Shown one piece after another: positions 53,443-62,181 of a DNA stretch of 64,000 bases; the first letter of the stretch is position 1; each line of letters starts with the position of its first letter. The stretch comes from Gemmatimonadaceae bacterium. Its GTDB lineage: Bacteria; Gemmatimonadota; Gemmatimonadetes; Gemmatimonadales; Gemmatimonadaceae. The position numbers and the translations under genes are program-made. The stretch is taken from positions 310,001 to 374,000 of the forward strand of contig JADZAN010000024.1 in NCBI GenBank assembly GCA_020852815.1. The letters are read 5' to 3'. A model generated the notes under the pieces. The model did not search any database, was not told the origin of the DNA, and saw nothing but the letters and a program-made list of their open reading frames with translations.

Positions 53443-54843
53443 GTGAGTCATACTGTTATCCCCCCCGACGACGCAGGGCGTGCGGCGACGCCGGACGTGG
53501 CGCGGCATCGCTATCCCGATTCGCCCGTCTTCTACCGGTCGCTCACGCGCGAGTACCCGCTGGCGGTTCGCGCCGGCGGGTGCTGGATCGAGGACGCCGA
53601 GGGGAAGCGCTACCTGGATGCGGTGGGCGGCGCCTTTGTTGCCAATATCGGGCACGGCGTCGCCGAGATCGGCGAGGCGATGGCGGCGCAGGCGAGCAAG
53701 GTGGCGTACGTCAACGGAACGGCGTTCACCAACGAGGCGGTGGAAGGGCTCGCCGCGCGCCTGGTCGAGCGGACGCCCGCCTTGGGGAAGGCTTACATCC
53801 TTGGCAGCGGCTCCGAGGCGGTGGAGGCGGCACTCAAGCTGGCGCGCCAGTACTGGATCGAGCGCGGTCGGCCGGGGAAGCACAAGGTCATTGCCCTGTC
53901 GCCGGGCTATCACGGTAACACGATGCTCGCCCTCTCGGCGTCGGCGCGCGAACACTATCGTCGCTTCTGGCGGGAGTGGCTGGTCGACGTGCGCCGCATT
54001 CCGGCGCCGTATGCCTATAGATGCGCTTGCGATGGGGCGAGCGACTGCCCTGCGTGCACCGGTGACGCGCTGGAGTCCGCGATCCTGGAAGAGGGGGCGG
54101 ATCGTGTCGCCGCGTTCATACTGGAGCCGGTGGGGGGGAGTTCGACCGGGGCGAACGTTCCGCGCGAGGGCTACCTGCAGCGCGTGCGCGAGATCTGCAC
54201 GCGCCACGACGTGCTGCTGGTGGCCGACGAGGTGTTGTGCGGGGCGGGGCGCACGGGGACGTGGACGGCGATCGAGCAGTGGGGCGTCGTTCCCGACATC
54301 CTCACGTTAGGCAAGGGGATCGGCGGTGGCTACGCGCCGGTGAGCGCCGTGCTGGCGCGCGACGCCGTGGTCGATGTCATTGCGCGGGGGAGCGGCTACC
54401 TGCAGCATGCGCAGACCTTCTCGCATCATGCGGTGACGTGCGCGGCGGCGGTGGCCACGCTCGACTACCTGCAGACGCACCGCCTGGTCGAGCGCTGCGC
54501 CGCGATGGCTCCGGTGTTTCACCGGGCACTGCAGCGGCTGCGTGCTGTTGCTTGTGTGGGCGATGTCCGCGGGAGGGGGTTGCTGGTCGGCGTCGAGTTC
54601 GTCGCCAACACGGGGACGCGCGCCCCCTTCGGCCGGCAGTTGCAATTCGCCGAACGCTTCACGCGCGCCGCGCAACGCGAGGGGCTCATCGTGTGGCCCA
54701 ACGTGGGACACGCCGACGGGACCAACGGCGACCTCGTGATGCTGGCGCCGCCCTTCACCATCACCGAGGGGGAGATCGACGAACTCGTCGCGCGCTTCGA
54801 ACGCGCGCTGGAGGCCGTCGCCTCGCACCCGACGCCGTCGTGA
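53443..54843 (+). CDS. Class III PLP-dependent aminotransferase (first of pair)
   Basis: A 466-residue fold-type I aminotransferase of class III. It has the substrate loop near residue 40, GSGSEAVEAALKLAR near residue 115, the FILEPVGGSS and LLVADEVLCGAGRTG segments with the cofactor-binding Asp, and the PLP Lys in TLGKGIGGGY near residue 290. A Cys cluster (RCACDGASDCPACTG, near residue 190) is inserted at the surface. GTG 53443 is the nearest start. It may transaminate an omega-amino or polyamine-type substrate; the following genes suggest amino-acid catabolism. It is followed 70 bp later by a second class III enzyme. Confidence 0.9.
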   Translation: MSHTVIPPDDAGRAATPDVARHRYPDSPVFYRSLTREYPLAVRAGGCWIEDAEGKRYLDAVGGAFVANIGHGVAEIGEAMAAQASKVAYVNGTAFTNEAVEGLAARLVERTPALGKAYILGSGSEAVEAALKLARQYWIERGRPGKHKVIALSPGYHGNTMLALSASAREHYRRFWREWLVDVRRIPAPYAYRCACDGASDCPACTGDALESAILEEGADRVAAFILEPVGGSSTGANVPREGYLQRVREICTRHDVLLVADEVLCGAGRTGTWTAIEQWGVVPDILTLGKGIGGGYAPVSAVLARDAVVDVIARGSGYLQHAQTFSHHAVTCAAAVATLDYLQTHRLVERCAAMAPVFHRALQRLRAVACVGDVRGRGLLVGVEFVANTGTRAPFGRQLQFAERFTRAAQREGLIVWPNVGHADGTNGDLVMLAPPFTITEGEIDELVARFERALEAVASHPTPS

Positions 54844-54913
54844 GTTGGCCGGCGAGCGGCGCCGCCCCGTCGCAGTCATCGCTTCACGCATCATCTCCAC
54901 CAGGCAGCGTGCC

Positions 54914-56251
54914 ATGACCGATCGCAACTACCCGCACATCGTCACCCCGCCACCGGGCCCCAGGTCGAAAGCAGTCGTCGACCGCGACGCCGCGTGGACG
55001 TCGCAGTGCTACATCAAGGAGTACCCGCTGGCCGTTGCACGTGGCGAGGGCGTGATGATCGAGGACCTGGACGGCAATCGCTACCTCGACTTCATGGCGG
55101 GAATCGCGGTCGCGTCCACGGGATACGGCCACCCGCACGTGGTGAAGGCCATCCAGGAGGCGGCGGCGAAGTTCCTCCACATCTGCGGGAGCGACTTCTA
55201 CTACGAAGGGATGGCGGCGCTGTGCGAGCGGCTGGCCAAGGTGGCGCCCGGCCCCACGAAGAAGCGCGTCTTCCTCACCAACTCGGGGACCGAGGCGACC
55301 GAGGGCGCGATCAAGCTCGCGCGCTATGCCACGCACCGCACGGCGATCATCGCCTTCAAGGGGGCGTTCCATGGGCGCAGCACCGGCGCGGTGAGCCTCA
55401 CGTCGAGCAAGATGCGGCAGCACGCCGGCTTTGGACCGCTGCTGCCGGACGTGCATCACGTGGACTACGCGTATCGCTATCGCTGTCGCCACTGTGCCAA
55501 CGAGCCGGCTTGCACCAAGGGGTGCGTGACGTCCATCGAGCACGACCTTTTCGCGCGCCACCTCGATCCGCACGACGTGGCGGCGATCTTCGTCGAGCCC
55601 ATCCAGGGAGAAGGGGGCTACGTCATCCCGCCCCCCGGCTTCCTCACCGAGCTGCGTCACTTGTGCGACAAGTACGGCATCCTTCTGGTGTTCGACGAGG
55701 TGCAGAGTGGCGTGGGACGCACGGGGAAGATGTTCGCCTGCGAACACGAAGGGGTGGAGCCCGACGTGCTGCTGACGGCCAAGGGGCTCGGCTCCGGGAT
55801 GCCCATTGGGGCGATGATCGTGCGCGAGACCGTGGACAAGTGGCGGAATGGAGCGCACGGCTCGACGTTTGGCGGGAACCCTGTGTGCTGTGCCGCGGCG
55901 CTGGCCACGCTGGATGTGGTGGAGCAGTCGGCGATGGCTAATGCTGCGGTGCAGGGCGCACGGCTGCTGGCGGGGGCGCAGGCGCTCATGGCGAAGCATG
56001 CGTGCATCGGCGACGTGCGCGGCGTGGGGCTGATGGTGGGGATCGAGTTCGTGAAGGATCGCGCCACGCGCGAGCCGGACGGGATCCTCGTGCAGCGTAT
56101 CGTCGAGCTGGCGTTCGCTCGCGGGCTGCTCCTGCTGGGCGCTGGAAAGAGCGCGTTGCGGCTGGCGCCGCCGCTGGTCATCGACGCGTTCGACATCGAG
56201 CGCGGGCTGGCGATGCTGGACCAGTGCATTGCCGATGCGGTGAAGGGGTGA
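54914..56251 (+). CDS. Class III aminotransferase, 4-aminobutyrate-type (second of pair)
   Basis: A 445-residue aminotransferase close in pattern to GABA aminotransferases. It has LTNSGTEATEGAIKLARY near residue 115, GAFHGRSTGAVSLTSSK, the cofactor motif LLVFDEVQSGVGRTGK, and the Lys in LTAKGLGSGMPIGA near residue 290. It has a Cys cluster (RCRHCANEPACTKGC) at the place equivalent to that in the preceding gene. It would move an amino group from an omega-amino acid to 2-oxoglutarate or pyruvate. The next gene, CoA-transferase subunit A, starts six bases after its stop. Confidence 0.92.
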   Translation: MTDRNYPHIVTPPPGPRSKAVVDRDAAWTSQCYIKEYPLAVARGEGVMIEDLDGNRYLDFMAGIAVASTGYGHPHVVKAIQEAAAKFLHICGSDFYYEGMAALCERLAKVAPGPTKKRVFLTNSGTEATEGAIKLARYATHRTAIIAFKGAFHGRSTGAVSLTSSKMRQHAGFGPLLPDVHHVDYAYRYRCRHCANEPACTKGCVTSIEHDLFARHLDPHDVAAIFVEPIQGEGGYVIPPPGFLTELRHLCDKYGILLVFDEVQSGVGRTGKMFACEHEGVEPDVLLTAKGLGSGMPIGAMIVRETVDKWRNGAHGSTFGGNPVCCAAALATLDVVEQSAMANAAVQGARLLAGAQALMAKHACIGDVRGVGLMVGIEFVKDRATREPDGILVQRIVELAFARGLLLLGAGKSALRLAPPLVIDAFDIERGLAMLDQCIADAVKG

Positions 56252-56256
56252 GAGCA

Positions 56257-57168
56257 ATGAGCGGCGCGGGGAAGGTCGTCTCGATGCGCGACGCGATCGC
56301 CGCGCACGTGCATGATGGCGACACCCTCGTTATCGAGGGGTTCACGCACCTCATCTGCTTCGCCGCCGCGCACGAGATCATCCGGCAACGGCGGCGCAAC
56401 CTCACGCTGTGCCGTCTCACGCCCGACGTCATCTACGACCAGATGATCTCGGCAGGCTGCGCGTCCACGCTCGTCTTTTCGTGGGCCGGAAACCCGGGGG
56501 CCGGCTCGCTGCATGCTTTCCGGCGCGCCGTCGAGGCCAGGCCGCCGACGCTGGCCATCGAGGAGTACTCGCACTTCGGGATGGTCGCCCGGTTCTGTGC
56601 TGGCGCGGCGCGCCTCCCCTTCTGGCCGCTCGACGACTACCAGGGGACCGACCTCCCGGCCGCCAACCCGCGCATCCGCCAGGTGACCTGCCCCTACACC
56701 GGGAAAGCGCTCGCCACCGTCCCCGCGCTCAATCCCGACGTCTCCATCATCCATGCCCAGCGCGCCGACGCGGAGGGGAACACGCAGGCCTGGGGGCTGC
56801 TCGGCGTGCAGAAGGAGGCGGCGTTCGCGTCGCGGCGCGTGATCGTCGTCGTGGAGGAACTGGTGGAGTCGTCGGTCATCCGCGCCGATCCCAATCGCAC
56901 CATCATCCCGGGAATGATCGTCGACGCGGTGGTGGTGGAGCCGTGGGGGGCGCATCCGTCGTACGCGCAGGGGTTCTACGACCGCGACAACGCGTTCTAC
57001 GTGGCGTGGGAGGAGGTGTCGCGCGACCCGTTGCGGCTGGCGGCGTACCTCGACGAGTGGGTGCATGGCGTCGCCGACCGGCGCGAGTACATGGTGCGCC
57101 ACGGAGCCCTGCGCGAGCAACTGGCGGCGCGAGCGGCGATGAGCGGGGAGGTGTCGTATGGGTACTGA
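56257..57168 (+). CDS. CoA-transferase subunit A (GctA-like)
   Basis: A 303-residue alpha subunit of a two-subunit family I CoA-transferase. The opening SMRDAIAAHVHDGDTLVIEGFTHLI matches the 3-oxoacid/glutaconate CoA-transferase A subunits, with later RLTPDVIYDQMI and IVDAVVVEPWGAHPS. AAGGGG lies before the ATG. It overlaps the B-subunit gene by 11 bp, as expected for a heteromeric enzyme. It would activate an organic acid produced by the upstream aminotransferases by moving CoA from a donor acyl-CoA; the actual acid is unknown. Confidence 0.92.
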   Translation: MSGAGKVVSMRDAIAAHVHDGDTLVIEGFTHLICFAAAHEIIRQRRRNLTLCRLTPDVIYDQMISAGCASTLVFSWAGNPGAGSLHAFRRAVEARPPTLAIEEYSHFGMVARFCAGAARLPFWPLDDYQGTDLPAANPRIRQVTCPYTGKALATVPALNPDVSIIHAQRADAEGNTQAWGLLGVQKEAAFASRRVIVVVEELVESSVIRADPNRTIIPGMIVDAVVVEPWGAHPSYAQGFYDRDNAFYVAWEEVSRDPLRLAAYLDEWVHGVADRREYMVRHGALREQLAARAAMSGEVSYGY

Positions 57169-58021
57169 CGGAGAGCGAGACGGGGGACGGGGGACGGGAA
57201 ACGGGAGGGCGCCGCTGCGCGGCGCGGATTCGACAGCGTCTCCTGTCGCGGGGTCTCCTCGGCCGTACTCCAACGCCGAACTCATGGCGTGTGTGGCCGC
57301 GCGCGAGCTGCGCGATGGGGAGGTTGTCTTCGTGGGGATCGGGCTCCCCAACCTCGCGTGCAACCTTGCGCGGGCAACGCATGCACCGCGCCTCACGCTC
57401 ATCTACGAGTCGGGGGCCATCGGGGCGCAGCCCGAGCGGTTGCCGGTCTCGATCGGCGATCCGTCGCTGGTGACGGGATCGCTCATGGTGTGCGGGATGG
57501 CCGACGTCTTCCAGCTCTTCCTGCAGAACGGGCGCATCGAGGTCGGTTTCCAGGGCGGGGCGCAGGTCGATCGCTTCGGGAACATCAACACCACGGCCAT
57601 TGGCGACTACTCGTCGCCCACGGTGCGCCTGCCGGGGAGCGGTGGGGCGGCGGAGATCGCGATTCATGCGCGGCGCACGCTCATCATCGCCAGGCTCAGT
57701 GCGCGCGCCTTCCCTGAGCGGGTCGACTTCATCACGTCGCCCGGGCATCGCGCGCGCGGTGGGAGTCGCGCCGAGCTGGGGATTCCCGGTGCCGGCCCCA
57801 CGCGGGTCATCACCGACAAGGGGATCCTTGCCGCCAACGCGGAGACGGGGGAGTTGGAGCTGGCGGCGCTCTATCCCGGCGTCTCCGTCGACGAGGTGCG
57901 GCGCGGGGTGGGGTGGCCGTTGGCGGTGCGGGCCACGCTGGACGCGGTGGCGCCGCCAGGCGAACGCGAGTTGCAGCTGCTGCGCGAGGTGCTCGACCCG
58001 CAGCGCCTCTTCCTGCGGTGA
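57158..58021 (+). CDS. CoA-transferase subunit B (GctB-like)
   Basis: A 287-residue beta subunit. The catalytic Glu is expected in YESGAIGAQP near residue 90, and the oxyanion-type Gly-rich segment is LPGSGGAAEIA near residue 157. The first 35 residues (DGERDGGRGTGNG...) are low complexity and are encoded by the G-rich heptamer repeat, so the ATG at 57158 may mark an extension or the true start could be later. It overlaps the A-subunit gene. The complex would be an A2B2-type or A4B4-type CoA-transferase. Confidence 0.92.
   Translation: MGTDGERDGGRGTGNGRAPLRGADSTASPVAGSPRPYSNAELMACVAARELRDGEVVFVGIGLPNLACNLARATHAPRLTLIYESGAIGAQPERLPVSIGDPSLVTGSLMVCGMADVFQLFLQNGRIEVGFQGGAQVDRFGNINTTAIGDYSSPTVRLPGSGGAAEIAIHARRTLIIARLSARAFPERVDFITSPGHRARGGSRAELGIPGAGPTRVITDKGILAANAETGELELAALYPGVSVDEVRRGVGWPLAVRATLDAVAPPGERELQLLREVLDPQRLFLR
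57182..57209 (+). repeat. G-rich heptamer repeat at the start of the CoA-transferase B gene
   Basis: G-runs of 5, 5, 3, 3 and 3 bases separated by AC, AC, AAAC and A occur in the sense strand 24 bp into the gene, encoding Gly/Arg/Thr-rich residues. The unit matches that at 49384-49412, also on the transcribed sense strand. It can form a G-quadruplex close to the translation start. Confidence 0.7.
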
Positions 58022-58022
58022 G

Positions 58023-60641
58023 ATGATCCGGCGCGCGCTCGTCGCTCTCCTGGCGGTGGCCGCCCTCCCCGCGGCGGCCAAGGCGCAGCGCACGCTCGTA
58101 CTCCCGCAGGTCCGCGAGCCGCATCCGTACTACTGGCGCGAGCTCTACATCCCGCAGCTCACTTCGACGCCCAGCGCGGCGGCGTGGTCGCCCGATGGGC
58201 GCGACCTGGTGTACTCGATGCGCGGGACGCTCTGGCGGCAACGCGTCGGCGACGATCGCGCCGTGCAGTTGACGGATGGTGGCGGCTACGACTACCAGCC
58301 CGACTGGTCGCCAGATGGCGCGTGGATCGTCTTCTCCCGCTACACCGGGCGCGCCATCCAGCTCGCCCTCCTCGACGTCGCCTCGGGGGCGGTGCGCGTC
58401 CTGCTCGACGACGGCGCGGTGCACGTCGAGCCGCGCTGGTCGCCCGATGGACGCCGGCTGGCCTGGGTCTCCACCGCGCACGAAGGGCGCTTCCACGTCT
58501 GGGTCGCCGACGTTGGCCGCGACACGTTAGGCACGCCGCGGCGCGTCACCGAGGATCGCGACAGCGGCCTTGCGCGCTACTACTACTCGCGCTACGACCA
58601 GTACCTCTCCCCCACGTGGTCACCCGACGGGCGTGAACTGCTGGTCGTCTCAAACCGCGGGCGGTTGTGGGGGAGCGGCGGGCTGTGGCGCCTCCCCGTC
58701 CCCGACACGATCGATGAGCGCATCCCCCCCACCGCACCGCGCGCCGCGGCGATGCGCCTCGTCCTGGATGAGGAGACGATGTGGCGCGCCCGCCCCGACT
58801 GGTCGCGCGACGGTCGCATCGCCTACGCCTCCTACGCCGGGCGGCAGTGGCACCAGCTCTGGCTCACCACCGACGCCCCGCGGCGCGACGCCTCCGGCGC
58901 CGACGCGCCTGTCCCGTTAGGCGGCGAGCCGTTCCAGCTCACCTACGGCGATGGCGACGCGACCAGCCCGCGCTGGTCGCCCGATGGCCGGCGCATCGCC
59001 TACATCGCCAACGACGCTGGCGCCCCGGCGTTGCGCGTGGTGGACGTGATGGGCGGTGCACGCATCGCCGTGACGCCGCTTCGGCGGCGCTGGCTCCACG
59101 CGGCCGGCGTGTTGCGGCTGGCGATCGTCGACGGCGCCACCGGGCGAGCGCTCCCTGCCCGCGCCTCGGTGCGGCTCGCCGATGGCCGGCACGTCGCCCC
59201 CGACGACGCATGGATGCATGGCGACGAAGGGTTCGATCGCGCACAGCGCGCCTTCGAGTTCAACTACTTCCACTCCGACGCCCCGGTCACGATCACGCTC
59301 CCCGCGGGCGATGCAACGATCGAGGCGACGCACGGGCTCGAGTACGCGCACGCCATGCGCACCGTGGCCGTGCGCGCCGGCGAGACCACGGCGGTGCGCC
59401 TTCCGCTGCATCGCATCGACAACCTCGCCGCGCGCGGCTGGTTCTCGGGCGACCTGCACGTGCACATGAACTACGGCGGCGCCTACCGCAACACTCCGGC
59501 GCGACTCGTCAGGCAGGCACGCGCCGAGGACGTGCGCGTGGTGGAAGCGCTCATCGTGAACAAGGAGGGACGCGTCCCAGACCTCGAGCACTTCCGCGGT
59601 GCGCTCGATGGCGCCTCGACGCGCGACGTGGCGCTGCGCTTCGACGAGGAGTTCCACACCTCCTATTGGGGGCACCTCGCCCTGCTCGGGCTGCGCGAGC
59701 ACGTCCTCCTCCCCGGCTATGCCGCCTACGCCAACACCGCGGCGCGCTCCATTGCCCCAATCAACGCCGACGTCGTCGATCGTGCGCGCGCACAGGGAGC
59801 GATCGCAGGCTACGTGCACCCGTTCGACGCCTCGCCCGACCCCTTCGACACCACGCGGGCGCTCACCAACGACTTCCCGGTCGCTCTCGCACTCGGCAAG
59901 ATCGACTACTACGAGGCTGTCGGATTCGTGGACGACCTCATGGCGACACAGCGCGTCTGGTACGCGGCGCTCAACGCCGGCTTCCGCGTCCCCGCGGGCG
60001 CCGGCACCGACGCCATGGCCAACTACGCATCGCTGCGCGGCCCTCTGGGCCTCAACCGCGTCTACGCCCGTGTTGGCGCGCCGTTCACCTACGAGCGCTT
60101 CCTCGACGCCATACGCCGCGGGCGCACCATGGCGAGCAACGGGCCGCTGGTCGAGTTCACGCTGGCCGGGCGCAGCGCCGGCGACAGCGTGGTCCTTCCG
60201 GCGGGGACACACCAACTGCGCGCAACGGTTCGCCTTCGTTCCTACGTTGCCGTCGACTCGCTGGAGATCGTGCGCAACGGCGAGGTCGTCGCGCGCCTTC
60301 GCCCCGGCTCGCGCGGTACGCGCGCCGATACCGCCGTCACGCTGGCCGTGAGCGAGAGCGGGTGGTACCTCGCGCGCGCCTTCGCCGCGCGCTCGCGTCA
60401 CCCGGTGCTCGACCTGCAGCCGTTAGGCACCACCAGCCCCGTGTACGTGACCGTCGGCAACCGCCCCATTCGCTCGGCGCGCGACGCGCGGTACTTCCTG
60501 CGCTGGGTCGACCGGTTGCGGGCCAACGCGACGGCGTTCACCGCGTGGAACGATCTGCGCGAACGCGACCATGTCATCGCCATGCTCGATGCGGCGCGCG
60601 CGGAGTGGGCCAGGCGCGCGGGCGAGTCGGTCATCCCCTGA
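58023..60641 (+). CDS. Exported TolB-like propeller fused to CehA/McbA-type PHP metallohydrolase
   Basis: An 872-residue protein with a signal peptide (ending near AKAQ, residue 22). Six WSPDG-type repeats form a TolB/WD40-like propeller over residues 50-340. A beta-sandwich domain follows, then a CehA/McbA-family metal-dependent hydrolase domain that opens with GDLHVHMNYGG near residue 477, has GYVHPFDASPD near residue 596 and AGTDAMANY near residue 660. These His and Asp residues would bind metals. It starts two bases after the CoA-transferase stop, so it belongs to the same operon. It is probably secreted to the periplasm; the substrate is not known. Confidence 0.85.
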   Translation: MIRRALVALLAVAALPAAAKAQRTLVLPQVREPHPYYWRELYIPQLTSTPSAAAWSPDGRDLVYSMRGTLWRQRVGDDRAVQLTDGGGYDYQPDWSPDGAWIVFSRYTGRAIQLALLDVASGAVRVLLDDGAVHVEPRWSPDGRRLAWVSTAHEGRFHVWVADVGRDTLGTPRRVTEDRDSGLARYYYSRYDQYLSPTWSPDGRELLVVSNRGRLWGSGGLWRLPVPDTIDERIPPTAPRAAAMRLVLDEETMWRARPDWSRDGRIAYASYAGRQWHQLWLTTDAPRRDASGADAPVPLGGEPFQLTYGDGDATSPRWSPDGRRIAYIANDAGAPALRVVDVMGGARIAVTPLRRRWLHAAGVLRLAIVDGATGRALPARASVRLADGRHVAPDDAWMHGDEGFDRAQRAFEFNYFHSDAPVTITLPAGDATIEATHGLEYAHAMRTVAVRAGETTAVRLPLHRIDNLAARGWFSGDLHVHMNYGGAYRNTPARLVRQARAEDVRVVEALIVNKEGRVPDLEHFRGALDGASTRDVALRFDEEFHTSYWGHLALLGLREHVLLPGYAAYANTAARSIAPINADVVDRARAQGAIAGYVHPFDASPDPFDTTRALTNDFPVALALGKIDYYEAVGFVDDLMATQRVWYAALNAGFRVPAGAGTDAMANYASLRGPLGLNRVYARVGAPFTYERFLDAIRRGRTMASNGPLVEFTLAGRSAGDSVVLPAGTHQLRATVRLRSYVAVDSLEIVRNGEVVARLRPGSRGTRADTAVTLAVSESGWYLARAFAARSRHPVLDLQPLGTTSPVYVTVGNRPIRSARDARYFLRWVDRLRANATAFTAWNDLRERDHVIAMLDAARAEWARRAGESVIP

Positions 60642-60652
60642 ACGCGCTCCCC

Positions 60653-60676
60653 CAAGCCCTCCCTCAAGCCCTCCCT
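60653..60676. repeat. 12-bp tandem duplication CAAGCCCTCCCT
   Basis: Two perfect copies in tandem lie 11 bp after the propeller/PHP fusion gene. No function is evident. Confidence 0.6.
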
Positions 60677-60749
60677 CCCGCGTTCGTCCCGCCGGTTCCG
60701 CTCGCCAGGGACAACGCAACGACCCTGTCAGCGGCGCGTCGGCACAAGG

Positions 60750-60875
60750 GGGTGACAAAGATCGTCGCCCTCACCGCTCCGTGCCCCGCCGCGATGTCAG
60801 GGGGGCGCGCCGCGCGGCGTGTTGTCACCCTGGCGGATCGCAACGCGATGCGCCGTTCAACCACCTGCGGTGACA
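60750..60875. promoter_or_regulatory. Three GGTGACA boxes before the redox operon
   Basis: GGGTGACAA (60750-60758), its inverted copy TTGTCACCC (60822-60830) and GGTGACA (60869-60875) lie in the 253-bp gap before the redox gene at 60895. The first two form a perfect 9-bp inverted pair 63 bp apart. They are candidate binding sites for a dimeric regulator. The pattern alone does not identify one. Confidence 0.35.
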
Positions 60876-60894
60876 CATCGCGCTCTCCCAAGGC

Positions 60895-61530
60895 ATGATC
60901 TCCCACCTCGTTGCGGCTGTCGTCCTTGCCTCGCCCGTCGCTGCCCCTGATACGTTGGCAGCGTCGCTGACTGCTGATTCCGCGACCGTCGGTGCCGCGG
61001 CGCCGCGCCCGCTCCCCGGACCCCGGCGCGCGGAATCGCTCTTCGCGTCAGCGCGCGATGCCGCCGGAGTGAGCGCCGCCGCCGACACCACGCGCCCACG
61101 GCGACAGGCGATGGAGTACAGCGACTGGTACGCCAAGCGCCTCACCGTCCATCGCGTGGCCAGCTATGCGATGCTTCCGCTCTTTGGGGTAGAGTATGCC
61201 CTGGGGCAGAAGCTGCTCGACAACTCCACGTCGGGGACGCGCAACCAGCATTCGCTTGCGGCTGGCGCCGTGGCGACGCTCTTCGGCATCAATACCCTCA
61301 CCGGCGTCTGGAACTGGTGGGACGCGCGCAACGATCCCAACGGGCGCACGCGCCGCACGGTCCACACCATTCTGATGCTCGCGGCCGACGCCGGCTTTGT
61401 CGCCACCGGCGCGCTCGCCGAATCGGCGTCCAACTCGCACGACAAGGCGCTCACGCACCGCAACGTCGCCCTTGGCTCCATGGGGATTGCCACCGCGGGG
61501 ACGGCGCTGATGTGGTTCTGGAAGGACTGA
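60895..61530 (+). CDS. Four-helix membrane protein, candidate di-heme cytochrome b
   Basis: A 211-residue protein with a signal peptide (residues 1-18), a polar Ala/Arg/Pro-rich segment to residue 75, then four membrane helices at about 86-106, 118-140, 156-175 and 188-208. A His lies at the start of every helix: 86, 119, 157 and 188. With the N-terminus outside, His86 and His157 fall at the periplasmic side and His119 and His188 at the cytoplasmic side, as needed for two bis-His hemes, like cytochrome b561. I recognise no exact family, and heme binding is inferred. It is followed by a second membrane protein and a Rieske protein. Confidence 0.7.
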   Translation: MISHLVAAVVLASPVAAPDTLAASLTADSATVGAAAPRPLPGPRRAESLFASARDAAGVSAAADTTRPRRQAMEYSDWYAKRLTVHRVASYAMLPLFGVEYALGQKLLDNSTSGTRNQHSLAAGAVATLFGINTLTGVWNWWDARNDPNGRTRRTVHTILMLAADAGFVATGALAESASNSHDKALTHRNVALGSMGIATAGTALMWFWKD

Positions 61531-61607
61531 TCGCACCGCATACCTACGTGTTGGTTGCGCCACGTCGGCCGCCACGCGTTCCTTCACCTGAGTCCCGGAG
61601 CTCGATT

Positions 61608-62156
61608 GTGTCGCTGCTGCAGGCTGCCGTGCAACTCGCGGCCCCATGGAAGGACGCCTACGACAACTCGACGCTCCTCGCGACGTCGGTCATCGCGCTG
61701 CACCTGACGGCGCTCCTCGTCGGCGGCGGGCTGGCGATTGCGGCCGACCGTGCCACGCTGCGCGTCCCCGGCGCCGCCGTCGGCGGAGACGCCGGTGCCG
61801 CCGCTGCGGTCGCCGCTGGTGAGCGCCAGCGCCAGCTCAGTGAACTGGGCGCGGTCCATCGCCCGGTGCTGGCCGCGCTCGTCATCCTCTTCGTGTCCGG
61901 CGTCGCGCTCACGCTCGCCGATCTCGAGACGTACATCGCCTCGAGCGTGTACTGGCTCAAGTTCGCGCTCATCGTCCTCCTCCTCGCCAATGGCGTGGTC
62001 ATGACGCGTACCGAACGCGCGCTCGGCAGTAGTGCCCAGCTCGCGGCGCCGGTGGCCCAGTCGCTGTGGCGCCGCATGCGCTGGAGCGCCTGGGCGAGCA
62101 TTGCCTTGTGGATCGCCACGCTCGTCCTGGGAACCGCGCTGGTGAACATGGCCTGA
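61608..62156 (+). CDS. Small four-helix membrane protein of the redox module
   Basis: A 182-residue protein with four helices at about 22-44, 82-102, 112-132 and 158-178. One His lies within helix 1 (IALHLTALLV) and one at the start of helix 2 (GAVHRPVLAAL). Between helices 1 and 2 is an Ala/Gly-rich loop of about 35 residues. I recognise no named family with certainty. The GTG at 61608 has GGAG seven bases upstream. It lies between the candidate cytochrome gene and the Rieske gene on the same strand, which suggests a membrane subunit of the same complex. Confidence 0.65.
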   Translation: MSLLQAAVQLAAPWKDAYDNSTLLATSVIALHLTALLVGGGLAIAADRATLRVPGAAVGGDAGAAAAVAAGERQRQLSELGAVHRPVLAALVILFVSGVALTLADLETYIASSVYWLKFALIVLLLANGVVMTRTERALGSSAQLAAPVAQSLWRRMRWSAWASIALWIATLVLGTALVNMA

Positions 62157-62181
62157 GGCCATTCGACCCGGAGATCCGTCC

